A stretch of DNA of 64,000 bases from Piscicola geometra (lineage: Eukaryota; Annelida; Clitellata; Hirudinida; Piscicolidae), in contig OX030971.1 in assembly GCA_943735955.1 (NCBI GenBank), forward strand, positions 3,527,713-3,591,712. Reading direction: 5' to 3'. Shown here piece after piece: positions 48,390 to 59,786 of the stretch (position 1 is its first letter; each line of letters begins with the position of its first letter). The position numbers and the translations under genes are program-made. The notes under the pieces were generated by a model. That model was given only the letters and a program-made list of their open reading frames with translations. It had not been told where the DNA came from and ran no database searches.

Positions 48390-49807
48390 GATGATGAAGA
48401 TGATGATAATGATGATGATGAAGATGATGATGATAGCGATAATGATGATGATGATGTTGATGGTGATGATGATGATGATGATTATTATGATGATGATGAT
48501 GATGATGATGATGATACCACTACCTCCACCACCTAATCGGAACCACCACCACACCACCACACCACCACCACCATCTTACCACCACCATCACGAACCACCA
48601 CCTCTCCACCACCACCATCTCACCACCACCACCACTTCACCACCACCTCACCACCACCACCACCACCTCACCAGCACCACCATCTCACCACTACCACCAC
48701 TTCACCACCATCTCACCACCATTACCACCTCACCACCACCACCATCTCACCACCACCACCACTTCACCACCACCTCACCACCACCACCACCTCACCAGCA
48801 CCACCATCTCACCACCACCACCACTTCACCACCACCACCACCTCACCACCACCACCACCTTACCACCACCACCATCTCACCACCACCACCACTTCACCAC
48901 CACCTCACCACCACCTCACCACCACCACCACCACCTCACCAGCACCACCACTTCACCACCACCACCACCTCACCAGCACCACCATCTCACCACCACCACC
49001 ACTCCACCACCACCACCACCACCTCACCAGCACCACCATCTCACCACCACCACCACTTCACCACCACCTCACCACCACCACCACCTCACCAGCACCACCA
49101 TCTCACCACCACCACCACTTCACCACCACCACCACCTCACCACCACCACCACCTTACCACCACCACCATCTCACCACCACCACCACTTCACCACCACCTC
49201 ACCACCACCAGCACCACCATCTCACCACCACCACCACTTCACCACCATCTCACCACCACCACCACCTCACCACCACCACCATCTCACCACCACCATCACT
49301 TCACCACCACCTCACCACCACCACCACCTCACCAGCACCACCATCTCACCACCACCACCACCTCATCACCACCACCGCCTTACCACCACCACCATCTCAC
49401 CACCACCACCACTTCACCACCACCTCACCACCACCACCTCACCACCACCACCACTTCACCACCACCACCACCTCACCAGCACCACCATCTCACCACCACC
49501 ACCACTTCACCACCACCTCACCACCACCCTCACCACCACCACCTCACCAGCACCACCACTTCATCACCACCACCACTTCACCAGCACCACCATCTCACCA
49601 CCACCACCACTTCACCAGCACCTCACCACCACCACCACCACCACCTCACCACCACCACCACCTCACCACCACCACCTCACCAGCACCACTACTTCACCAC
49701 CACCACCACCTCACCAGCACCACCATCTCACCACCACCACCACTTCACCAGCACCACCACCACCTCATCAGCACCACCACTTACTTATCCGATCTGTTTT
49801 GGTTCAT
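42991..49807 (-). CDS. Unrecognised large proline-rich, low-complexity protein (5 exons)
   Basis: Exons on the minus strand: 49807-49785 (ATG, 23 bases), 48321-46372, 46256-44139, 43894-43394 and 43243-42991 (TAA). All four introns are phase 2 and the phases agree, giving about 1,614 residues. Strong signals support introns 1 (GTAAGT), 2 (GTTGGA/CATCAG) and 4 (GTGAGTAAGT/CTTTTCAG); the donor of intron 3 (GTTGGA at 44138) is weak. The protein opens with a K/E-rich coiled-coil-like stretch. Next come LTPFEQKFKIEL and a short folded-looking segment, then about 15 copies of a PKIPPPTFPK decapeptide and a polyproline run. It continues with LTPEVLRNALKSL and the related VTPDMIAGQLERLKK, an SETET repeat and an R/E cluster. 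Three 14-residue DATTATATGTT repeats, paired PEPDFIPPPP motifs and a D/N-rich tail complete it. FIPPPP resembles Ena/VASP EVH1 ligands, so a cytoskeletal scaffold is possible but unproven. It is tail-to-tail with CCT4. Confidence 0.72.
47455..47905 (-). repeat. 30-bp coding repeat array (PKIPPPTFPK)
   Basis: About 15 copies of a 30-bp unit in the large second exon of the proline-rich gene encode the decapeptide PKIPPPTFPK, with F/L, I/S and Q/K substitutions. Copies differ mainly at GGA/GGG and at AAGG runs. Confidence 0.9.
48325..48530. repeat. (GAT)n-type repeats at the 3' end of intron 1 of the proline-rich gene
   Basis: GATGAT triplets (plus strand) immediately precede, in the minus sense, the acceptor CATTAG at 48322. 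Confidence 0.92.
48535..49780. repeat. CACCAC/CACCTCAC minisatellite, intron 1 of the proline-rich gene
   Basis: CACCACCACCACCTCACCAG and CACCATCTCACCACCACC units of 24-39 bp fill 1.25 kb, almost touching the donor at 49784. A plus-strand open frame (H/T/P-rich) through it is a composition effect. Confidence 0.93.
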
Positions 49808-49814
49808 GTTGAAA

Positions 49815-50212
49815 TCTTTGGGATGGCAACTTAAATTATATATTCGTATAATATGATAATCAAGATTATAATTACATTATATTACGGTCTATTATAATAC
49901 AATTCATTGTTATTATCATCTATTATAATGTCATTCATTGCCATCACGGTCTATTATAAATTAATTTGTCTTGATATGGCGTATTAATAAATATTTTTTT
50001 CATTATGGTGTACTATAATATAATTCATTGTTATATTCTATTATAATATAAATTATGTTTCATTATAATAAAAATTATTATTATTGCAGTCTATTATAAA
50101 TATAATTTATAATTATTTTTTTTATTAAACTATGATTTAATATTATTGTGGTATATAATATATATGTTGTTGTTGTCGTTGTTGTTACCGTATATTATAA
50201 TATAACTATTTA
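49815..50212. other. AT-rich spacer, no gene seen
   Basis: TATTATAATATAATTCAT-type imperfect repeats upstream of the proline-rich gene. Any promoter of that gene should lie here or further upstream, but no clear motif is visible. Confidence 0.6.
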
Positions 50213-50500
50213 TTAATTATCATAATAACCTGAATCGATCACTCTCAATTCACTGCCTTCAGTCAATGAAAGACTATGGCTGTTATACTTGTTGTCACCG
50301 TTGTAGTAACTGTTGTTGCTACTGTTGTTGCTACTGTTGTAACCAATGTTGTGGTTGTTTCTCATCTTGTAACCAGTATTTTTGTTGTAACCAGTCTTTT
50401 TGTTGTAACCAGTGTTGTTGTTGTTATTGTTATTGTTGCACGTCCTGTTTGCACCGTCGCATGTTTCTTCAATTCTTCCCTCTTTAACTTTGGCGATCAT
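50213..50500 (-). CDS. Small Asn-rich open frame, possible gene or upstream exon
   Basis: ATG at 50500 opens a 95-residue frame, MIAKVKEGRIEETCDGANR, then an Asn run and TGYNK repeats, ending SGYYDN. AATAAA directly overlaps the region after the TAA. The Asn-rich part comes from a CAACAA/GGTTACAAC repeat, so only the first 20 and last 20 codons carry information. It could be a short gene, a 5' exon of the neighbouring minus-strand gene, or chance. I do not recognise it. Confidence 0.25.
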   Translation of the reverse strand: MIAKVKEGRIEETCDGANRTCNNNNNNNNTGYNKKTGYNKNTGYKMRNNHNIGYNSSNNSSNNSYYNGDNKYNSHSLSLTEGSELRVIDSGYYDN

Positions 50501-51360
50501 TTAAGCGACAACGATCTATCTTCGCTCGCCGAGAACCGTTCAACCAACCAACCAGCCAACCAACACAACCAGTTAGGCGCCTCTATAGGCAACCGTAGTT
50601 TAAAACGGACTTTTTTAATATGAACTTTATACAAAAAGAACTTCAAGCACAATGGTTTTTCAGCATTGCTACTTCTTCTAGTGGGAAATTCGCCGCAATG
50701 AGAGGTTTGTTTGGATCGACTATGACGTCATATACTGAGTAAAAACAACAACAACAAACAGAATTTATTATTTACTTCACTTTTAGCATTTAAGAAAAAT
50801 AGAGATATAGTTTCCGATATACGAAAATGTTTATACTTTTCTTCACGGACAATGTAGTGAAAACGATGCCATTGCGACGCAGAAAGAGTTTTGGTGGTTT
50901 TGGTGAGTTAGCAAATTGAAACGTAAAGGTATGCGAAGAGGACTGATTGGACTTGAAACAATACCAGAATATGCAGTCCTGAAACAACATTTTGATTTTC
51001 AGTTTCATTGATTTTGCATAATCGCTTTAAATTCAAATGGAAAAACATTACAAATAAGAAAACACTGAAGTAAAGACAAAACAAAAATCGCAGTTGCTAT
51101 GGCATTCTGAGACTTACACACAAAGAAGAGGGACGCCACAGTCGAAAGGGTCCAGAATGCACGCTGGAAAGGTCCTGCTCGAGTGTTGTGTGCAGTTCAT
51201 TGACAATGCTTTTGAAGGGGGACAGTGAATTGTGCCTCATTAACCGCTTATGTAAACTGCAAAGTAACTTGAATTTATGAATTGGAAGATTAAAGTTGTC
51301 TCATTTACTTGTAAGGACGGTCCCGGAGTATCTAATGTAAGCAGTGAGAGTTGAATCATC
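50501..51360. other. Unassigned sequence
   Basis: Moderately AT-rich unique sequence with no convincing exon, RNA or element. CAACCAACCAACCAGCC repeats occur at 50540-50565. Confidence 0.5.
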
Positions 51361-51371
51361 ATTATATTAAT

Positions 51372-51546
51372 CCTATGGAACATTATAATTAGCATAATAT
51401 ATTCATCCTATGGAACATTATAATTACCATAATATATTCATCCTATGGAACATTATAATTACCATAATATATTCATCCTATGGAACATTATAATTAGCAT
51501 AATATATTCATCCTATGGAACATTATAATTACCATAATAAGTAGGA
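51372..51546. repeat. 35-bp tandem repeat, 5 copies
   Basis: Five copies starting at 51372, 51407, 51442, 51477 and 51512 of a unit made of CCTATGGAACATTATAATTA and SCATAATATATTCAT. They alternate G and C at one site. Confidence 0.95.
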
Positions 51547-51589
51547 TCATCATCAGTATCTGTGAAATAAAGAAAACAAAAGTTTTACT

Positions 51590-51666
51590 AGTAGTAGTAG
51601 TCTAAAAAAAAAAATATTAAAATAATAGTAGTAGTAGTAGTAGTAGTTGTAGCAGTAGTAGTAGTT

Positions 51667-51712
<46 letters not shown>

Positions 51713-51780
51713 TAGTAGTAGTGGTAGTAGTAGTAGTAGTAGTAGATGTAGTAGTAGTAGTAGTGGTAGCAGCAGTAGTA

Positions 51781-51820
<40 letters not shown>

Positions 51821-51834
51821 TAGTAGTAGTAGTG

Positions 51835-51921
<87 letters not shown>

Positions 51922-51922
51922 A
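51590..51922. repeat. (AGT)n microsatellite
   Basis: More than 90 AGT triplets with GGT, TGT and GCA interruptions, not in a recognised gene. Confidence 0.95.
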
Positions 51923-51954
51923 ATAATAATAATAAAGGTAATAAAAGTTGTATT

Positions 51955-52045
51955 AGCTCACATTCATCAATCAATCAATCACTAATGATTTGTATAGCGC
52001 CCTTTACTAAGTGAAAAAAAGCGCTCTTCAAATAAATTTGTTAAA
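51955..52045 (+). mobile_element. Possible 3' tail of a SINE or short retroelement
   Basis: ATCAATCAATCAATCAC is followed by GATTTGTATAGCGCCCTTTA and AAAAAAGCGCTCTTCAAATA. The TATAGCGCC...GCGCT pattern resembles tails common in marine animal SINEs (from memory). No promoter boxes were found upstream, which is a microsatellite. Confidence 0.35.
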
Positions 52046-53117
52046 TAAAACGGTTTTTAGACCACTACCAATATATGTATATATCTCAATTTAAATATAA
52101 AAAAAACAATCAACTCAATAATCCAACCTCACCCACACCACCATGATAATCACCGCCAAAAAATCACTATCACCACCAAAAAAATTCAATCATCACTACA
52201 GTACCAACACTCATACAACAACATAATCATCACCACATCATCCTCAAAACCATAAAACACAATCATCATTCTTGTCAATTTTCTGTCTTGCCACTTGGTG
52301 CCGAGACTAATATTTATGGAATATTAAATATTAAAAATCAACATATTTTTTTTCTTGAAATCCACGTAAAGAATCAATCTTCATTATATATTGTTTTTGT
52401 TCAATATACTAAATGAAGTCTGTCTTCATACAAAAAAAATTTGGTGTAAAATTACATTCATAGTATGAAAAACTTGATGTTTGTTGTTTGAAACTGCTTT
52501 TGCATATGCAGAATGAATTGGAAGTTTATTTAGCTTAGTCAGTGTGATATTAATGAAGAGGCGGTGATAATGCAAAAATAATGAAGCTTTGTCGACATTT
52601 AAACTATATTTTGACTACTATTTCCTCTATCTTTCAATTTAATCATTTAAAGTTATTTTAAGTTTTATTAACAATTATCACAAAATAATATATTGTAAAT
52701 ACCTTTCTTACTCCATAAAAAATCTCATGATATTTAGATGGTGTTTCGAAAGAAAAACAGCTCATGATGTTTAAAATTAGCTTCAAATTAAATAAAAAGA
52801 CAAAACTTTTTAAAATTACTACAAATGTCTAATTGTGAGTTGTGGCATTGAGTGCTTGAGTGGCATAAAGAACTGTAGTGCAAACTACTTTTTCTTGGAT
52901 AGCATTAGCAGACATCCCACCAAGATCGAAAGGATCACTTTACACTGAAAAATGAAGACACCACACACAAGTGCCAATCAATCACATGGCTCCAATCCGC
53001 TATTTTAAATCACATTGACCTGAAAAATAAACAAACTTTATTGAAAACACTTTTTCAATTTTAATGAACAAACATTTAATATTATGTGATGGGAAAGTAA
53101 ATGTAAGTATCATGCAA
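52046..53117. other. AT-rich sequence, nothing recognised
   Basis: No exon, RNA gene or bounded repeat could be supported. Short CATCACCACC runs occur near 52130-52270. Confidence 0.5.
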
Positions 53118-53326
53118 ATAGCGAAAAGCTAATGTGGTTCCAGTGTTTAAAAATGGCGCGAAAGACGACCCCAGCAACTACCGCCCAATCTCCCTGACCA
53201 GCATAGCATGCAAGACTATGGAGCACATAATCACCAGTCAGATAATGAAGCACGGGAACCGAAACGACATTCTGTACCAATACCAACATGGATTCAGAAA
53301 TGGCCGTTCATGCGAAACACAGCTTA
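53118..53326 (+). mobile_element. Fragment of non-LTR retrotransposon reverse transcriptase
   Basis: The plus frame encodes VPVFKNGAKDDPSNYRPISL, then TSIACKTMEHIITSQIMKH and QHGFRNGRSCETQLI. This is the finger region of a Jockey/CR1-type reverse transcriptase. It stops abruptly at 53326, where an ATTTTTTATTTAATG repeat begins. Both ends are truncated. Confidence 0.88.
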
Positions 53327-53672
53327 TTTTTTATTTAATGCTTGCCTTATTTTTTATTTTTTATTTATTGTTCGCCTTTTTATTTATTTTTTATTTAATG
53401 CTCGCTTTATTATTGATCTTTCATTAAAGCCAGAAGTTTCCGTGATGATAGTAGTTTCATTGAAAGCATGTCTTCTTGGAAGCATCTGTGTATCTCTGTG
53501 TGTGTGTGTGTGTGCGCGTGTGTGTGTGGGTGCGTGTGTATCCATCCATCCATCCATCCATCCATCCATCCATCCATCCATCCATCCATCCATCCATCCA
53601 TCCATATTATTTTTTATTTAATGCTCGCCTTATTTTTTATTTTTTATTTAATGTTCGCCTTATTATCGGTGC
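53327..53672. repeat. ATTTTTTATTTAATGCTCGC repeats split by GT and ATCC microsatellites
   Basis: Copies of ATTTTTTATTTAATGCTCGC at 53327-53420 and again at 53607-53670 flank unique DNA, a short GT run (53498-53530) and (ATCC)15 at 53541-53603. Confidence 0.85.
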
Positions 53673-54250
53673 CGAGACTGCGATAGAGGGTGAAGGAGAA
53701 GTCCTTGCCAGCACTGGAACTGCTACTGCTATGGAAGGTTTTCTCCAATATTCGCTAGAGTCGGATATGTCTCTTCGTGCTGTTGCCACCAAACAAGAGG
53801 ACAACTCTCAAAGCCTACCTCAGATTCTTTTCTATAACGTTTAATGATTGACTTAGTAATCATTGAGGTATCTTCATCTTCAGAATCTGAAGTTACATAT
53901 GTTCGTAGTCTTTTGTTTGGTGAAGGCTGTATAGTTTTTGAGGTTATCTTTTCTTCTTATAGTTTCTTTAACTTTTTCATTTTTTTAAACATTTTACAAT
54001 TTTTAATCGGGGGTTTAATGATGTGCCAATTCATAACCATTGGATATTCTGATTAATCTTTCTCTGCTCCAGTTCGAAAATAAATTTGTGTGTGAAACGA
54101 AAGACATAAGCTAGATCATCTTCTAAAGTACCTATTTCTTGTGTGAGTGACAAGTTGCAAGTAACACTATTGAAAATTTCAAGTATTTTTCACCTCATAG
54201 AAGTTCTGTTGCAAATCTTCAAGAAATGAGAAGTTTTTTGATGAAATTAA
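53673..54250. other. Unassigned sequence with a short open stretch
   Basis: A plus frame to 53844 encodes an acidic-looking stretch (AIEGEGEVLASTGTATAMEG) that I do not recognise. The rest is AT-rich with no supported feature. Confidence 0.35.
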
Positions 54251-54255
54251 ACTTT

Positions 54256-54452
54256 TTTTTAAATGCGTTAAAATATTTAACGGCGTTAAAAAAGTTAACA
54301 TAGATTAAAGCACAGCTTTAACTAAAATAGTTAAATGCGTTAATTTTTTTTAAATGCGTTAAAATATTCAACGGCGTTAAAATTGTACCGGTCGTTAATT
54401 GATTTACGCGTTAATCGAAAGTTAACGTTGATTAAAGCACAGCTTTATACTT
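54256..54452. repeat. Two direct copies of an AAATGCGTTAAAATATTYAAC repeat
   Basis: AAATGCGTTAAAATATT, ACGGCGTTAAAA and GATTAAAGCACAGCTTTA occur in the same order at 54263-54332 and 54352-54450. The second copy has an extra GTACCGGTCGTTAATTGATT. It may be a transposon end. Confidence 0.75.
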
Positions 54453-54718
54453 TGTAATAAATACTGAAACAATTTTAAAATTACTTTTTATATTTTTGGT
54501 TTACAGTTTTAAGTTTATTGCAAATAGTTCGACATAAATAACATTTTATTTAATAAATCCCAAAAAAGACATGGAATGACTAAGTCTACACATCACCTGT
54601 AAAATTAATAAAACCATTTACATATAGTAATCTACATATACCTATAAATATATATATATATTATATACTATATATATATATATCTATATGGTAATATACC
54701 TATCGACAAGTTTCCAAG

Positions 54719-54744
54719 TGACGTCACGCTCAGCTCTATAAATA
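54719..54744 (+). promoter_or_regulatory. Candidate core promoter: CRE palindrome and TATA box
   Basis: TGACGTCA, the full CREB/ATF site, at 54719-54726 is followed 10 bp later by TATAAATA at 54737-54744. No recognised gene follows within 1 kb: an ATG at 54771 opens only a short frame. The pair could belong to a transposable element. Confidence 0.35.
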
Positions 54745-55079
54745 GCTGTATGGTAAAAAGAAATATTTCATGGAGGTTGCAATGCAAAAACATGTAATTT
54801 GGAGGCGATTTTCACTATTCCGGTAGGTTTTAGTGAAAGTGTGTTAACAAATTTGTTTGAAGAAGGGCCTGAAGTTAAACTTATTGGGTTTCCAAGAAAA
54901 AATTACTGCCTTAAAAGGCATTTAATAGCTATGAAATGTACCTCATTAAGCGATAATAATAAGTTATGCAAGTCTAAAGATAAGTTAGATAAGTCTAAAC
55001 AACTTTGAAGTTTAAATTTCTTTGATTCAAAGTTTGAAGGTAGTAAAAACTATTTTTTAAGTGTTTTACATGAAAGATA

Positions 55080-55391
55080 GTGCATAAAATTGTTTTTATT
55101 TACGAAAACCATCCCACTGAGGGATTAAGTTCTTTCCTTATTCATCTTCACTCATTCAAACCTAACAGAAATTCAAAGGGCTTAAAGAGATATGAGCTAA
55201 ATAAAAAAAGGTACATCCTATGTGCACCAGCAGCAATAAGAGAATGGAGCAGCCTATGGCCTGTTGGGTTTGGAAGTTACTTGCCCACTAACAGTGAAAT
55301 AGGTCTACTTTTTCAACATCATGACACTGTTTTATCATTTTATCAAACTCATTATCAATTTAATTTAACTACCTATTTTGAATCATGGTAG
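55080..55391 (+). other. Unrecognised open frame, about 103 codons without ATG
   Basis: An open plus frame with ordinary amino-acid composition (IREWSSLWPVGFGSYLPTN, ETYF-like tail ending FESW). It lacks an ATG at its start (GTG), so it may be an exon or a broken element gene. The preceding plus-strand stretch 54799-55008 is also open. Function unknown. Confidence 0.25.
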
Positions 55392-55744
55392 CTGACATTG
55401 ATAAAAATAAGATTAAAAAAATATGTCAGGATTATTCAAGAATAAATATTCTGACTGCTGATAGGCAAAATAAAACACCCTATAATTATTAGACATTTTT
55501 CCCCATAGTAAAACATGCTGATGGCTACTAGTTCTCTGACCAATAATATGGCAACACTTTTTCATTAAACAATTTGACAATATCTGTAACTTTTCATTTC
55601 TAACATTTTGAGGTTAATAAAGTGGTTAAAACTTATAATTTTTAAATGACGTTTACAAATGATTTTTATGATGTGAAAATATTTGACATTTATGAGTTGA
55701 GTTTGTTAAAGCTGCAAAGGATATGCTGCAAGTTTGAGCAATAA

Positions 55745-56296
55745 ATCATATCGGTGTTCATCTTATACCTGTGCAAGCTATAGGCTAAAATGAAAATAAA
55801 TTAACATAATGATGTTATGATATTATAATTCCTAAATAAAAAGATTAAAAAGTGAAAAAGAATATTTTTTAAAACAAATGATGAATTATTATTTTAAAAA
55901 ATTAAGAAAATAATTCTTTTTCTTTCATTGACAGGGTCTGAAGCAGTAATTAACCGATTCACCCGATAACCTTTAAAATAGTTTAAAACGGACTTTATTT
56001 TTTGCTATAAAAAAATAGGTAAGTATTTTTTACATAAAGAAAAAAATGAAAAAATATTTTTTTACAAAATAAATGAAAAACTATGAAAAAATTATAAAAT
56101 GAATAAATAAAATTTTGTTTATTGTTAATTTATTTAAATTTTTGCCTATAAATAGTTATATAATAGTTATAAAATCATAATCATATATATAATCATTGAT
56201 TGATTGATTGATAACATCATTATGTTAATTTATTTTCATTTTAGCCTATAGGCTATAGCTTGCACAGATATAAGATGAACACCATCATATCGATGG
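55745..56296. mobile_element. MITE-like element with inverted repeats of about 70 bp
   Basis: 55745-55820 and 56211-56296 are inverted copies: GTGTTCATCTTATA, TGTGCAAGCTATA and GGCTAAAATGAAAATAAATT match across both arms, with an 8-bp insertion in one. The core between them is AT-rich and non-coding. Confidence 0.85.
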
Positions 56297-56965
56297 AAAT
56301 TTTTTCCCACTTTGATTGTTTCTATCTTCTTTATTCAAGTTATAATAATTTTCTAAAAGTAAATAGGCCATAATTATTGTTCATTTTACGATATATCTCG
56401 CATCAAATAGTTGCCGAAATAATAAAAATAATATGGCCGTCTTTAGTTATTTTTATTCTGTCGTACATACTGATTTTAGTAAATAAACATGCGCTCGTCG
56501 ATATTAATATATACTTTATACATATACATACAGTATAATACATATACACATAGTCATATATATATATATGAATAAAACTTTCAGATAACACCAGGCCTTA
56601 ACTTAACTTCTGACTCAGCATATATAAACAATGAACACGCGGAATTTTTTATTTTGCCAATATTTCCACCTGAATCTTTTCGAACGTAATAAAGTGAAGT
56701 AGAATTTAATTAAAATTAAAGTGATGTGTGTTAAAAAGTATGTAGTTTTAGGTTTATCGTTAAAAATTGGTGCAAGCACTTCACGACGACTCCGAAACAC
56801 CTCCGACAACTCATCCGAGTAACTGATTTGGTAAGTATGTTATCTAATAATATTTATATTATCCTATAAAAGATTTTAATTCTTTTTTCAGTGCTTTTAC
56901 GCCTTTTTGTTTGCAATTTTATTCATGCAAGCTGTTTCAGCTACACAGATTTTTATTTCATTTAG
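56297..56965. other. AT-rich sequence, nothing recognised
   Basis: Short TATATA and CATATACATA runs near 56515-56570. No coding or element structure could be supported. Confidence 0.5.
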
Positions 56966-56967
56966 AC

Positions 56968-57073
56968 TTAATTTCCGAAAAGTTAAAATAAAAAATCCGT
57001 GCAACTACCTAGACTCTAAATTTTAGAGTCTAGGTAGTTGCACGGATTTTTTATTTTAACTTCTCGGAAATTA
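56968..57073. repeat. Large near-perfect hairpin, about 50-bp arms
   Basis: TTAATTTCCGARAAGTTAAA, ATAAAAAATCCGTGCAAC and TACCTAGACTCTAAA are followed at once by their reverse complement with essentially no loop. It differs at one or two positions only. Confidence 0.95.
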
Positions 57074-57289
57074 AATTATTATTTTTGGAAAAAGAAGTTT
57101 AAAACGTGAAAAAATATACCAAATATATTACAAAGCGATTATTAATAATGAAGATAGAGACATTTAAAAGTTGAAATTTGCTTGGGTAGTTTAACATTGT
57201 ATAAGGCAAAAAAAGTGATGCGTTCTCATTCGAGTGTGTGGTTTGTATTTAAATAATTCACACTTTATTTTGTTATATAAAATAAATTT

Positions 57290-57550
57290 TAGACGAAATG
57301 GGACGAAAGTCTTGAGGCGATATTGGATGTTTAGTTTTGGGGATGGGATGAATAATGCTGGATTTCCACTGAAGAGGAAAATAAGAAGTGTTAATGCAAT
57401 TGTTGAAGATGATGGAAAGTGGAGTACTGATTATGGGTGCAATTAGTTGGAGATACCATTGTGGCAAGCCATTGGAGCCGGTACCAGTTGGGCATTTTAT
57501 GGTGAGAAGATTAAATATGGATAATAATGTATAATTTATTCTAATGACCT
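57290..57550 (-). mobile_element. Fragment of non-LTR retrotransposon reverse transcriptase
   Basis: The minus frame encodes TGSNGLPQWYLQLIAPIIS, PLQWKSSIIHPIPKTKHPIS and PQDFRPIS, the N-terminal fingers of a Jockey-like reverse transcriptase. The sequence then leaves the family. It is a dead fragment from a different lineage than the one at 53118. Confidence 0.85.
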
Positions 57551-59405
57551 TATTTATACCTCTCCGCCACATAAACTCTGCTAAATACAAACCTTGAAAG
57601 TTCTTGTTTTACTTTTAACAAATGTCAATCAAAAAAGTGGGAGGAGATAAATGAACATGAATTATGTAGATTAAAATAATTATATAGGCTTAAAAAAAAT
57701 TTCACCAATTGTAAATAACAAGTTTTATTAATGCGCTCATTAGTATTTAAAAAAAAGACTTCTTTATTATTCGTTCAAAACATTTTTCTTAAATAAATGT
57801 CAAAAAGTGGGAGGAGTTTAATGAGCATGAATTACAGATCGGCTTAAAGTTTTACAGAATTATTCATTCCCGAAGGTTCCAAAGGTCTTCAATTGTCCTA
57901 TCAAAAGACCCCTCAATGATGATGCACTCTCCACAGGTCAACATATGAGTGGCAAGCCACAACATTCCAAAGTGCACTGCCCTGTTCAACTCGTTCAAGA
58001 TGAATGCAATGAAGAGCACTTTCTCAGCAGCACTAGAGACGGCTCCAACAAACGATGCTTGCACTTCCTTGCATGACCTTCATGGTGGCTCGTGGGACGA
58101 TGAGAGGAATCACCCGGACGAGAGGAGCATCCATCTTGAGCTGGATCCCAGGAAGATATGAGTCCAGCCTGCGACCCTCATCCATCCGATGCACATGTCC
58201 CAAGCAACTTATGCACATTACACCTTTCAAATAGGAGGAAAATAACTTCAATTAATTTGTTTATAATAATAAATATTATCTCTAATAATAAAGCTCTGAC
58301 TGACAAGACAAAGGCACCAAAGGGATGAGAGTCAAGCAGCCGCATCCAAGCAAAGTCCACTCCACCCTGTCAACAGCATCTCCAAATCATCATCAAACCT
58401 CCATCCAACTCCATGCAAGGCATGTTGCATGGTCTTTTGTTGTTGATGGAGTGGGTGATTGACGGCATGTGCCTTCTGCAGTGGTTTGTGTTTGTCTTCG
58501 TTTACTTTTCAACTAATGGATTTTCTAAACTATTGTTTAGTTTAATGGCCATGTTTAGCTTTTAATTCCAAAAATTTAAATTTCAAAATAATGGTGAAAT
58601 TTTCTGATATATATATTGAACTTGTGCTCAGATATTTCAGACATAACTATATCCTCTTCAGAAATACATTCAGGAAAGTATTCATTTATTAAAAACATTG
58701 TAGAAATTGTATTTATCATTTCTTTTGGTATTATTGTCTATTTCGTTTAAATTCATACTTTTAACTTTGAGCTTTCAAAAATCGGCGTTTTCATTAAGGG
58801 CTGTTTTCCTTGCATGGCCTTTTCAATGCAATCGATCATACATTCGACAACTATCTAATAGGTTTTATCTATCTAAAAGCGTGTTCGATTTTATTGGTTT
58901 GGCCGTATAAAGCACTTCACTCTTAGGGTGTTTATTGATGGATTTACGGAGACATCATCCTAGGATACTTCATCCTGTGGAGACTTCATTCTAGGATACT
59001 TCATCCTGTGGAAACTATATGATAGATGAGATCTCCTAAGAGGAGGTCTCGCACATCTATTGATGTACAGATCGCCATCGATGTAGTCGGAAGATTTCCT
59101 TCATTTTATTACTTTGGCTGCCCTTTAAATATTTTATTAATAATTAATACTATTATATCTAAAATTTAAGTTGTTATGTTCCAAACTCATTCAAATACAT
59201 TTTAATGAAAAAACACTTTTAATATCATTTTAAATATGAACAACGGAGCAAGGTAAAAATATTTAAATAATCGGTTCATTCTTTCGATTTAATACAACAC
59301 AATGTCCTATAGTCTTAAGGGTTTCTAATGTGTCTCTACGGCCATCTCTCACATCAATGAAAAGTTGAAAAAAGCTGTATTTTTTTGTCACGTTGATTTG
59401 TAGGT
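57551..59405. other. Gene-poor sequence, no supported feature
   Basis: Unique, partly GC-richer DNA at 57850-58450 may be an old element remnant. A 31-bp direct repeat around GACTTCATTCTAGGATACTT occurs at 58948-59010. AT-rich elsewhere. Confidence 0.45.
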
Positions 59406-59410
59406 TACAT

Positions 59411-59786
59411 GACATTTAAACAAACAACAGATAATCACGCGACACTTAATCACACGTCAGAAAAACACAGAGGTAGATAATCACACGACAGATAAACACA
59501 CGAATTTTAAACATTAGGTACTTTCATAAATCAAATACAAATATTTGATAATAATAATTATAATAATAAGTATAATAATAATAATAATAATAATTAGTAT
59601 TATTATTATATTATTAATAATTGTAGTAATAATAATTACAGTAATAATAATTATAGTAATAATATTTATAGTAATATGTCGTGTGTTTAAAATTCGTGTG
59701 TTAATCTGTCGTGTGATTATCTGTCTCTGTGTTTATCTGACATGTGATTAAGTGTCGCGTGATTATCTGTCGTGTGTTTAAATGTC
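59411..59786. repeat. Foldback structure with arms of about 102 bp
   Basis: 59411-59514 and 59685-59786 are inverted copies with about 10% difference. Each arm contains several copies of GATAATCACRCGACA-type motifs and CAGATAAACACACGA. The loop is an ATA/TAATAA repeat of about 170 bp. Confidence 0.9.

Noticed and set aside
48073..49812. A 579-codon plus-strand His/Pro/Thr-rich frame
   Set aside because: It runs antisense through the intron repeats of the proline-rich gene and has no independent start, homology or domain.
50596..50613. TAGTTTAAAACGGACTTT shared with 55979-55996
   Set aside because: An 18-bp match in AT-rich DNA with no shared flanks; could be chance or an old repeat fragment.
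57850..58240. Minus frame with LGHVHRMDEGRRLD as a non-LTR retrotransposon end
   Set aside because: Only a few residues resemble the LGHV..R.DEGRIP motif and the following sequence does not match; too weak to call.
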